Shown here: positions 16,881-22,090 of the stretch, piece by piece | How the letters are laid out: each line of letters starts with the position of its first letter | Numbering within the stretch: the stretch's first letter is position 1 | DNA from: a virus | Virus record (IMG/VR): IMGVR_UViG_3300042465_002049 | Span: 1 to 22,559 of that record | Length of the DNA stretch: 22,559 nt | Reading direction: 5' to 3' (one strand) | Translations under genes and position numbers: made by a program | The notes under the pieces: model-generated | Database searches by the model: none | The model's input: only the letters and a program-made list of their open reading frames with translations | Told to the model about the DNA's origin: nothing

Positions 16881-17028
16881 TACGATATGTACCCTTCATG
16901 TTACTTGCGATAAATGAGCGCAAGTCATCAACCGTAGAGAACGTGTGCAGCATTATGCGCCCATCGTTATACTCTACGGTACACTGTATCATTTCGTCGT
17001 CAAGGTTTATCGGATTTGAGATAATCAT
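16795..17028 (-). CDS. Small hypothetical protein (77 aa) overlapping the helicase start
   Basis: A 77-residue protein with no recognised family. The first ~55 residues (MIQCTVEYNDGRIMLHTFSTVDDLRSFI) read like a small alpha/beta fold. The last ~28 codons overlap the helicase gene in another frame (86 bases). The start ATG 17028 lies inside the upstream gene (29-base overlap), with only a weak AGAAG-type site next to it. The filled gap between helicase and upstream gene supports it being real, but overlaps on both sides lower the certainty. Confidence 0.55.
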   Translation of the reverse strand: MIISNPINLDDEMIQCTVEYNDGRIMLHTFSTVDDLRSFIASNMKGTYRNDYRIADGGSHGIFSGYYPTDARTQSRH

Positions 17029-17266
17029 CTTCTAGTCTCTCTAATTCTTGTGCTACTCTAACAGCACAGAATTTCATAAATGTTCCAAGTTTCAAATCGA
17101 GTTTCTTACATACTCGTTCAATGGATTCTGATTCGAATTTGTTGAGTCTTGCGTATGCGATGGTTGAGTCTGGATGTTTTGAAGAGTATATGCCGTGTCG
17201 TCTAGGCTCATCGAATGGTACTGGTATTGTGATGCTGAGAGGATGTTCGTACTTTTTATCGTTCAT
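17000..17266 (-). CDS. Ribbon-helix-helix-like small protein (88 aa)
   Basis: An 88-residue protein. Residues about 35-78 (TIAYARLNKFESESIERVCKKLDLKLGTFMKFCAVRVAQEL) have the strand-helix-turn-helix rhythm of the RHH/CopG fold: a short strand, helix, 'LDLKLGTF' turn, helix. RHH proteins bind DNA as dimers through the strand. The N-terminus (SITIPVPFDEPRRHGIYSS) is Pro-rich and unlike the fold. GGAG 8 bases before ATG 17266 is a strong site. It lies just after the two hairpins at 17297-17382, so it may be expressed separately from the genes upstream. It may regulate phage transcription, but that is inference. Confidence 0.68.
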   Translation of the reverse strand: MNDKKYEHPLSITIPVPFDEPRRHGIYSSKHPDSTIAYARLNKFESESIERVCKKLDLKLGTFMKFCAVRVAQELERLEDDYLKSDKP

Positions 17267-17296
17267 TAGTTAAGCTCCGTCAAGTAGATGTAGAAA

Positions 17297-17337
17297 CGGG
17301 GCTAGTGAGCGAAAGGTTAAAACTCTCACTAGCCCCG
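17297..17337 (-). terminator. 13-bp perfect hairpin after the basic-protein gene
   Basis: A perfect 13-bp inverted repeat (cggggctagtgag at 17297-17309 with ctcactagccccg at 17325-17337) around a 15-base loop. On the - strand the stem is followed by TTTCTACATCT, a weak U-rich tail, so this looks like a terminator or attenuator downstream of the 17402-17632 gene and ahead of the RHH-like gene. Confidence 0.7.
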
Positions 17338-17344
17338 CCCTCTT

Positions 17345-17382
17345 AGTAGCGCCAACTTATTCAGGGGAAAAGAGGCACCACT
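17345..17382 (-). other. Upstream 9-bp hairpin with G:U pairs (3' UTR structure)
   Basis: The arms agtagcgcc (17345-17353) and ggcaccact (17374-17382) form a 9-bp stem as - strand RNA with two G:U pairs and a 20-base loop. On the + strand the two non-Watson-Crick positions would be A:C mismatches, so the fold belongs to the - strand transcript. It lies 7 bases from the perfect hairpin, giving two tandem stem-loops behind the 17402-17632 gene. Confidence 0.45.
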
Positions 17383-17401
17383 TAGAATACTACAAAACTA
17401 A

Positions 17402-17632
17402 TTACGCAGCCGGAGCATCCGACTTCTTACCGACCGGAGCCGGGAGCATGACACGCTTGAAGAACAGCTTGACGCCATTCTTAGCAGCGTTATCAACCGC
17501 ATCCATAGCGTCATCGCCGTTACGCGCAAACGTCGGCTCGCCCTGAATCTCGACTTCCGACAGAAGATAGAGACGCTTCGCCTTGGCCGAACGAGTACGC
17601 TTCTTGCCGCCTTCCGTGGGAGACTTAGCCAT
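17402..17632 (-). CDS. Small basic protein (76 aa), probably highly expressed
   Basis: A 76-residue protein of no family I recognise. The N-terminal ~20 residues are strongly basic (GGKKRTRSAKAKR), followed by a compact alpha/beta-looking part (YLLSEVEIQGEPTFARNGDD, AVDNAAKNGVKLFFKRVMLP) and an Ala/Pro tail. The basic tail suggests nucleic-acid binding. Codons are rich in C/G at third positions, unlike neighbouring genes, matching only the SSB-like gene; this suggests strong expression. AAGGA 8 bases before ATG 17632 is a good site. It has its own apparent promoter (17727-17755), a 5' hairpin, and two hairpins behind it, so it may be a one-gene transcript. A DNA-binding or host-takeover role is possible but not shown. 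Confidence 0.75.
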   Translation of the reverse strand: MAKSPTEGGKKRTRSAKAKRLYLLSEVEIQGEPTFARNGDDAMDAVDNAAKNGVKLFFKRVMLPAPVGKKSDAPAA

Positions 17633-17675
17633 TTTGGTGTTCCTTAAATGATTGATGTTATTGAATTATAAGAGC

Positions 17676-17722
17676 GTGTCGGATAGGGAGGATGGTGTTC
17701 TGAAACGCTCCCCACCCGACAC
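17676..17722 (-). promoter_or_regulatory. 5' leader hairpin, 15 bp
   Basis: The arms 17676-17690 (gtgtcggatagggag) and 17708-17722 (ctccccacccgacac) form a 15-bp stem as - strand RNA, with two G:U pairs and a 17-base loop; on the + strand the same two positions are A:C mismatches. It begins within a few bases of the transcription start predicted from the promoter at 17727-17755, so the RNA would start with a stem. Such 5' stems are known to shield mRNA from 5'-end-dependent decay. It could instead mark the end of the SSB-like transcript, though no U-run follows. Confidence 0.65.
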
Positions 17723-17726
17723 ACCT

Positions 17727-17755
17727 TATATACGCTCTCTGTTACGCTAGGTCAA
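17727..17755 (-). promoter_or_regulatory. Sigma70-like promoter for the 76-aa gene
   Basis: On the - strand, TTGACC (17755-17750), a 17-base spacer and TATATA (17732-17727) make a near-consensus sigma70 promoter. The predicted start is around 17720. It lies in the gap after the SSB-like gene and reads into the 76-aa gene. Confidence 0.65.
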
Positions 17756-17772
17756 GCCTTGTCGCGCAGGTA

Positions 17773-18210
17773 TTACGCTGCCTCGACAGCCTTGATTTCG
17801 TGACGGTTCTGCCCCTCATAGACGGTGTGAGCAATCTCAATCGTAGCCTCACGACCGATCCAATCGTTGAGGTCAATACGGCGACCGGCAGGCGCACCAA
17901 TAGCCTGTAGGAACCGCTTCAGCCCGAACATGCCCATCGGGTTAGCCTCAAGCGACACGCGCCTGTAGACCACCTTAGTACCGTCCGGAGCGCCATCCGT
18001 GTAGTCCATCGGATACTGATCCGAAGGCACAAGGAAGGTAACGGCAGCATACTTAGTACCCTTCGCTACGGAAGTCATCTTCTTAGCTTCAACGATGGAA
18101 GCGTGATACTTCTTAATAGGAAGCGGAGACGGAGCCTTAGCGTTAGCAATGTCATCCTGATACTCAATGACGCTATCGATCTCGTCGTTCTCAATCTGAT
18201 TGTCAGCCAT
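17773..18210 (-). CDS. SSB-like single-stranded DNA-binding protein
   Basis: A 145-residue protein. After an acidic N-terminus (residues 1-25) the pattern fits phage SSB-like OB-fold proteins found beside Sak4 recombinases: YHASIVEAKKMTSVAKGTKYAAVTF, a middle with VVYRRVSLEANPMGMFGLKRFLQAIGAP, and a closing DLNDWIGREATIEIAHTVYEGQNRHEIKAVEA, in which G.E..I....Y.G..R..IK is typical. It would coat ssDNA in replication and recombination. The acidic tail seen at the C-terminus of bacterial SSBs is absent, while the N-terminus is acidic. Codon use is more G/C-ending than its neighbours, suggesting high expression. AGGA lies 8 bases before ATG 18210. Confidence 0.7.
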   Translation of the reverse strand: MADNQIENDEIDSVIEYQDDIANAKAPSPLPIKKYHASIVEAKKMTSVAKGTKYAAVTFLVPSDQYPMDYTDGAPDGTKVVYRRVSLEANPMGMFGLKRFLQAIGAPAGRRIDLNDWIGREATIEIAHTVYEGQNRHEIKAVEAA

Positions 18211-18245
18211 GATAATTATCCTATACTAGTTGGTTACTTGCAAGT

Positions 18246-18283
18246 GCCCGCTACCTTTACTACACGTTCTACGCGGGCGGTAG
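18246..18283 (-). other. Leader structure before the SSB-like gene
   Basis: A 6-bp GC stem (gcccgc 18246-18251 with gcgggc 18273-18278) overlaps an alternative 5-bp stem (ctacc 18251-18255 with ggtag 18279-18283); the two pairings exclude each other or would make a pseudoknot. It lies between the Sak4-like stop and the SSB-like start. Function, if any, is unknown. Confidence 0.3.
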
Positions 18284-19102
18284 AGCGATCTTGTTGAATT
18301 CGTTTTTCTTCCATCGTTCGTATAGTTCTGTGATAGTGATGCCTTTCTCTGTTACTGCATCGTAGTTAGATTCGAACTCGTAACCAGTACGAGTATCGAA
18401 CATACGGGATTTCATGGGTTTGCGGTAGCCTACACTTCTAACCGTAATGTATCGTTTCTTACCAGTGTCGCGGAGATTCCATACTTCGCTAATTTGTAGA
18501 GGCACTTCTTCTGAAAGTGAACCCCCAAGGAGAATAGTGATAGAAAGAATCTCTCCTTCTTTTCCAAGTTTTGGTACATCTTCATGTCCGATAAAGATGC
18601 AGTGCTTATTGTGCTTTCCTGTGACGGCGAGTATATTCTTTGCAAGACCAAGGGTAAATCTGTTTCGGAAACCATAGCCGGACATGCTAGGATTTTCAAA
18701 CACCGCGCCCGGAGCAGACTTGTGACCCGCAGAGTAAGCCACAGCTTGACTAGCAAAGGCAGTAACACTATCAACAATAACGGTTTCGATGTCTTTATGT
18801 TGTGTAAGTAGATCATTGATACCAAATGGGTTGCTTGAAAGTTTAGCCTCTTCGACAATACTAGGAGGCTGCTTGCTCAAATCCATTACGATGTTATCGC
18901 TGCTACGCTTTAGAGATTCTGATCCATCATTATCGAATTGAATAATCAGACGCTTCTTAGGAGCAGTTGCAGCGATTACTGTTTTGCCTGTGCCAGCAGG
19001 TCCCCATATGAACATAGACATACGAGGGATTGCTGCACTTGATACTGTGATAGGATATTTGGATTTGTATTCTGTTACTGGTACTGGTGCTTCATCTGCC
19101 AT
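18269..19102 (-). CDS. Sak4-like RecA-fold ATPase (recombinase)
   Basis: A 277-residue protein with a RecA-type P-loop core: Walker A GPAGTGKT (34-41), a strand RLIIQFDNDG (51-60), Walker B-like ETVIVDSV (106-113), and a motif-3-like CIFIGHEDVP. The size and motif spacing match Sak4-type phage ATPases, which act with an SSB to anneal or pair single strands. The SSB-like gene follows and a PD-(D/E)XK exonuclease is two genes upstream, a typical phage recombination set. ATG 19102 begins 1 base after the stop of the small upstream gene (TAACATG). Confidence 0.85.
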   Translation of the reverse strand: MADEAPVPVTEYKSKYPITVSSAAIPRMSMFIWGPAGTGKTVIAATAPKKRLIIQFDNDGSESLKRSSDNIVMDLSKQPPSIVEEAKLSSNPFGINDLLTQHKDIETVIVDSVTAFASQAVAYSAGHKSAPGAVFENPSMSGYGFRNRFTLGLAKNILAVTGKHNKHCIFIGHEDVPKLGKEGEILSITILLGGSLSEEVPLQISEVWNLRDTGKKRYITVRSVGYRKPMKSRMFDTRTGYEFESNYDAVTEKGITITELYERWKKNEFNKIALPPA

Positions 19103-19103
19103 G

Positions 19104-19271
19104 TTAACGCTCAGTTTTCATAGCAACGAATTGTTCAGCGTCGGTTTCCTTGGTGAAGCGTGCGACCTCCATATCGTAATCTTCGCCATCTTCGTCGGTA
19201 GTGACAAGCCAACGCAGGATGCCAGCTTCCATATCTTCGTTAGCCTTATCATCGATTACGTAGAGTTCCAT
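19104..19271 (-). CDS. Small acidic protein (55 aa)
   Basis: A short gene fills the gap between the exonuclease and the Sak4-like gene: MELYVIDDKANEDMEAGILR and so on to FVAMKTER. It is rich in Asp/Glu and contains WLVTTDEDGEDYDMEVARF, which reads like a small beta sheet. Two adjacent ATGs are possible (19274 and 19271); AGGAG is 4 bases from the first and 7 from the second, so the second is chosen. The first overlaps the exonuclease stop as ATGA. The acidic nature could mean DNA mimicry or a partner for a basic protein, but there is no direct evidence. Confidence 0.7.
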   Translation of the reverse strand: MELYVIDDKANEDMEAGILRWLVTTDEDGEDYDMEVARFTKETDAEQFVAMKTER

Positions 19272-20371
19272 CATACATCTCCTGTTGAGTTGTCAGCAAC
19301 TTCGCCAACGTGATCGAGTGGGGACCATTCCTCCACTGACATAGCTTCAATCATATCAACTTGTTCTTCTCTGTGCATGGTACAGTAAGGAATGAATTGG
19401 CAAGGGTGGAAATACCGATTGCAGGAGTGTGTATAGCGAGGCGCTGCTGTAGGTCGATGTACGAATTCCTGATATACATTAACGCTATGCTCGATCCATT
19501 CTGTCCATCGTGTAAAGTCACTGTCATTACGTGAAACTTGTTCGAATGCGACACCATCTGTCATACTCTTAGGTTGTGGGATTTGTGTTCCCATTACGAA
19601 GCCATTGAGTACTTCTCTACCAAGTAACAGAGTAGCAGCTACCATGTATCCTGTAACTTGATTACTAGTATGAAACATCATGCGCCATACGTCGTCTAGT
19701 CTGAATGCAGTTTTATTCTCCGCAATGTGCGGTGCTGAGTTATAGTTATGAAGTCCGTCGATACGTCCAGTATATATGTAGACAGGAGTGTCGGAGGAGG
19801 ACCGCTTTCTAAATAGAATACAGAATGGCAGTTCGACACCAACAAGCTCACCCTCCAACACGACCGGCATTTCTGACATAAGATAGCGTGATGTATAACT
19901 GAGGCATGACTGTTCAAGATTAGCCATAGTTCGTCTACGATCTGATGGATTATCGTAGAATCCTGACGTGTGCAATGCAGGCAAACAGAAATTGATGGCG
20001 TTCGAAAACTCATCTGTTGCGTCCTGTGGTGCAGATAGCATTTCAGCGAAGCGTACGGAGCCGAAGAGTTTGGTAGCGTGTAGGCCAATCTTTGTTATTT
20101 GTTTTGGTGAGTCTTTATATTGATTTCGTAGACTCCAGACTCGTAACGCTGCAAAATAATCGTGACAGGCTTTTCCTGCATCGATTGCCATGCTTCTAGT
20201 ACTACTGCTTTCTGTGCGGTGGAGAGCATATCTAAGAACGCCGAAGGTAGGACAGGTATTGATGGCAGTGAGCTTAGTGAAATCGTAGCATACAAGACCA
20301 TTTGCAACATGCTTACGCGCCTCCTCGATTGTGATTAGTTCAAGTGAGTAGTCTCCATACTCTAACCTCAT
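19271..20371 (-). CDS. PD-(D/E)XK (RecB/Cas4-like) exonuclease with Fe-S cysteines
   Basis: A 366-residue nuclease. The RecB-like motifs are in order: H70 (AGKACHDYF), D205 (GRIDGL), E218-N-K220 (ENKTA), and Q238...Y242 (NQVTGYMVA). A Cys at position 40 (NTCPTF) and a C-terminal set C317-x6-C324-x5-C330 (CNRYFHPCQFIPYC) match the four-cysteine layout of Cas4/AddB-type 4Fe-4S domains. It probably resects DNA ends to give ssDNA for the Sak4/SSB pair. The start ATG overlaps the upstream stop (ATGA), with a weak GAAAAG site, so translation is likely coupled. Confidence 0.85.
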   Translation of the reverse strand: MRLEYGDYSLELITIEEARKHVANGLVCYDFTKLTAINTCPTFGVLRYALHRTESSSTRSMAIDAGKACHDYFAALRVWSLRNQYKDSPKQITKIGLHATKLFGSVRFAEMLSAPQDATDEFSNAINFCLPALHTSGFYDNPSDRRRTMANLEQSCLSYTSRYLMSEMPVVLEGELVGVELPFCILFRKRSSSDTPVYIYTGRIDGLHNYNSAPHIAENKTAFRLDDVWRMMFHTSNQVTGYMVAATLLLGREVLNGFVMGTQIPQPKSMTDGVAFEQVSRNDSDFTRWTEWIEHSVNVYQEFVHRPTAAPRYTHSCNRYFHPCQFIPYCTMHREEQVDMIEAMSVEEWSPLDHVGEVADNSTGDV

Positions 20372-20679
20372 TTCTTTTCATCCATGAAACGTGTAGCGTT
20401 AGACTGATCGTCATCCTCGCTCATAGAATTAACACCGTCGGCTGCGCTAGTGAGGCCAAGACGCTTCTTCAAGTTCTCAGCATCAGTATGCATACCTTTA
20501 ACGCCAGCGAGTACAGTAGAAAACATATTGACTAGACGATCATATGCCTCTGCCATCTGTACCATCTGCTTATGCTGTACGTCATCACGCTCTGCTAGAG
20601 CACAGAGAATGTTAACGATCTTGGGATCAGTATTACTCTGTAGCTTCGCTTGAATGTCTCGTGCCTTGAGTGAGGCCAT
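20368..20679 (-). CDS. Small hypothetical protein (103 aa)
   Basis: A 103-residue mostly helical protein with an acidic C-terminus (MSEDDDQSN). No family recognised. GGAG 7 bases before ATG 20679 is a strong ribosome site, though the start lies 47 bases inside the upstream gene. Its stop overlaps the exonuclease start (ATGA), so it may act with or control that nuclease. Confidence 0.72.
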   Translation of the reverse strand: MASLKARDIQAKLQSNTDPKIVNILCALAERDDVQHKQMVQMAEAYDRLVNMFSTVLAGVKGMHTDAENLKKRLGLTSAADGVNSMSEDDDQSNATRFMDEKK

Positions 20680-21004
20680 TTGTTTTCTCCAATACTAATG
20701 TGCCGTCTGAGGCTTCCAATACTAGACCGCGTGCGCTGTTCAGCAATGTGGTGACAGCGGCATCGTCTTTCTTCATACGTTCAATGATTTTTTCTAACTT
20801 GTTCAATGCTTTTTGAAGGTCATCGTCTAGTCGCTTCTGTATGGCAATACGTGAGTTGCCAAGGATTTGTTTTTGTTTTTGAACGTGAAGCGTACGGCGA
20901 TGTTGTAGGACTGTGACTAGTCCTTGAATCTCATCCACGCGCATCGACATCAAATCGTAGCGATGTGTAGGTGTGTCTCTTGCTTTAGTCGGTAGTTGTG
21001 ACAT
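20633..21004 (-). CDS. Hypothetical coiled-coil protein (123 aa)
   Basis: A 123-residue protein. Residues about 20-90 are Lys/Gln/Leu-rich and probably a coiled coil (QKQKQILGNSRIAIQKRLDD, LNKLEKIIERMKKDD). AGG precedes ATG 21004 by 5 bases. It overlaps the genes on both sides (20 and 47 bases) in other frames. Function unknown. Confidence 0.7.
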   Translation of the reverse strand: MSQLPTKARDTPTHRYDLMSMRVDEIQGLVTVLQHRRTLHVQKQKQILGNSRIAIQKRLDDDLQKALNKLEKIIERMKKDDAAVTTLLNSARGLVLEASDGTLVLEKTNGLTQGTRHSSEATE

Positions 21005-21230
21005 TCTTACCTGCCGTTGCTGCGGTGTCTAGCACACGCTTCAATGCGAGGGTTGCCTTCTCTTGTGAATCTTCGTCGCCCTCTTGAGACATAGGGATAT
21101 TCATAGTTACTTTCCAGTGCCACTTCTTAGTAGCAGGATCGAAGGTGATTACTCCGTGTAGTCCCTTGTGACGCACCTTGAGAGACTTGGGAGATAGTTT
21201 CTTAAATGACAGTACGTTATCGGTGTTCAT
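20985..21230 (-). CDS. Hypothetical protein (81 aa)
   Basis: An 81-residue protein with a basic N-terminus and a beta-prone middle (HGVITFDPATKKWHWKVTMN), then a helix (QEKATLALKRVLDTAATAG). The strand-turn-strand then helix order loosely resembles small DNA-binding or Arc-arm folds, but I do not recognise a family. AGGAG 5 bases before ATG 21230 supports the start. It is the first gene after the tRNA. Confidence 0.72.
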   Translation of the reverse strand: MNTDNVLSFKKLSPKSLKVRHKGLHGVITFDPATKKWHWKVTMNIPMSQEGDEDSQEKATLALKRVLDTAATAGKNVTTTD

Positions 21231-21253
21231 TACTACTCCTACGCTGTTAGAAT

Positions 21254-21328
21254 TGGTGGGGCGGGTAGGGATCGAACCTACGACAAATGCGATGTAAACG
21301 CACTACTCTGCCGCTGAGTTACCGCCCC
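21254..21328 (-). tRNA. tRNA-Val (anticodon UAC)
   Basis: A full cloverleaf on the - strand, 75 bases including an encoded CCA. Acceptor GGGGCGG pairs with CCGCCCC; D stem ACTC/GAGT; anticodon stem GTGCG/CGCAT with loop TTTACAT (anticodon TAC); T stem GTAGG/CCTAC with loop TTCGATC; discriminator A. It reads GUA and, by wobble, other Val codons. GUA is frequent in the phage genes here, so it probably helps phage translation. It lies 12 bases after the 152-aa gene stop, in the same transcript direction. Confidence 0.95.
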
Positions 21329-21340
21329 ACTTACGCTACG

Positions 21341-21799
21341 TTACGCTACAATGCTAGGCTTGAAATACGTAGGAGGCTTAGTGCTACCGCTGCCCTCGCT
21401 CAAGATGTCGTCGATGTCTGTGATGCTGATGCCTCTCTTAGCGAGTGCAGTAGTAAGTAGAGCGCGATCAAGACGCGCAGGCGCGTTTCGGACTTCAACA
21501 TTAAGGGCGGTGTTTCCTCGCACGATTGTATTGCTGCTGCCGGGCTTGATGGCGTCAATGATTTCTTCATACTGCATCCTGATAGATTTCTTAGCGTTGT
21601 CTACACGCTTGTCAGCGTAAGATGCAATCTGTTGAGCAATCATTAGTTCAAACGTAGCAGCACGTTCGTCGTGGAACTTAGCGATCTCTTCGTTAGTAAT
21701 AAGAGCGGAGGGATGTGAGACTTCAGGCAGCGCAGTGCCGTTAGTCTTACCAATCTTGTTTAGTGCTTCTACTACCTTGATCTGAATGGCCTTACTCAT
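21341..21799 (-). CDS. Hypothetical protein (152 aa)
   Basis: A 152-residue protein with no family I can name. The N-terminal two thirds are helical (residues about 35-80, charged); then comes a beta-prone TIVRGNTALNVEVRNAPARLD, followed by a helix-turn-helix-like stretch LTTALAKRGISITDIDDIL, and a Pro-rich end (KPPTYFKPS). The last part might bind DNA, but this is weak. GAAAGGG lies 7 bases before ATG 21799. Confidence 0.75.
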   Translation of the reverse strand: MSKAIQIKVVEALNKIGKTNGTALPEVSHPSALITNEEIAKFHDERAATFELMIAQQIASYADKRVDNAKKSIRMQYEEIIDAIKPGSSNTIVRGNTALNVEVRNAPARLDRALLTTALAKRGISITDIDDILSEGSGSTKPPTYFKPSIVA

Positions 21800-21826
21800 G
21801 TGTATACCCTTTCATGCGTGTGTCAA

Positions 21827-21849
21827 GCACCATATACAGGATATGGGGC
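21827..21849. other. Short hairpin in the gap before the 152-aa gene
   Basis: ccatat (21830-21835) pairs with atatgg (21841-21846) around a 5-base loop, with two more G-C pairs outside one mismatch (gc 21827-21828, gc 21848-21849). A TTGACA hexamer (21826-21821, - strand) follows directly. No U-run follows, so a terminator is unlikely; it could be an operator or chance. Confidence 0.3.
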
Positions 21850-21886
21850 ATTTTGTGTAGACATACTAGTAATGGTAGGCAGTGTC

Positions 21887-22090
21887 TTACTTTGTCAGTT
21901 CGCGTGCAGCGTACACGATCTTGGCCTTGGTGCCCTTAATACGATCATTAATGATCTGTAGCGTATCTTCCTCACGCATAAGCTTAGCGCGTGCGCTAGT
22001 GAGGCGTGCGATAGTAAGACCACGCTTCTTTTCGTCAGCTTCTAGCTCGTCCTGAAGCTGGCCCATGTCAATGTCATTGCTCTTGACCAT
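21887..22090 (-). CDS. Small coiled-coil protein (67 aa)
   Basis: A 67-residue charged, helical protein (MVKSNDIDMGQLQDELEADE and on to IVYAARELTK), probably a coiled coil. The frame is open further upstream, but ATG 22090 has an AAGGA 8 bases before it and removes the overlap with most of the HNH gene, leaving 17 bases. Function unknown. Confidence 0.72.
   Translation of the reverse strand: MVKSNDIDMGQLQDELEADEKKRGLTIARLTSARAKLMREEDTLQIINDRIKGTKAKIVYAARELTK

Noticed and set aside
17253-17281. TTGACG-17-GATAAA before the RHH-like gene
   Set aside because: The -10 element is within codons 3-5 of the gene, so it could not make the full message; weak match.
18214-18242. TTGCAA-17-GATAAT promoter match before the SSB-like gene
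   Set aside because: The start of transcription would fall inside the coding region, and the match overlaps the ribosome-binding site; probably chance.
18984-19313. 109-aa open frame on the + strand over the gap at 19104-19271
   Set aside because: Opposite to all neighbours and antisense to the Sak4-like start; the - strand 55-aa gene explains the gap better.
21331-21349. Direct repeat ttacgctac twice, next to the tRNA
   Set aside because: Only 9 bases and partly made of a stop codon; considered as an att-like site, but no integrase or second copy supports it.
21801-21826. TTGACA and TATACA before the 152-aa gene
   Set aside because: Both hexamers are good, but the spacer is only 14 bases and the start would lie inside the gene.
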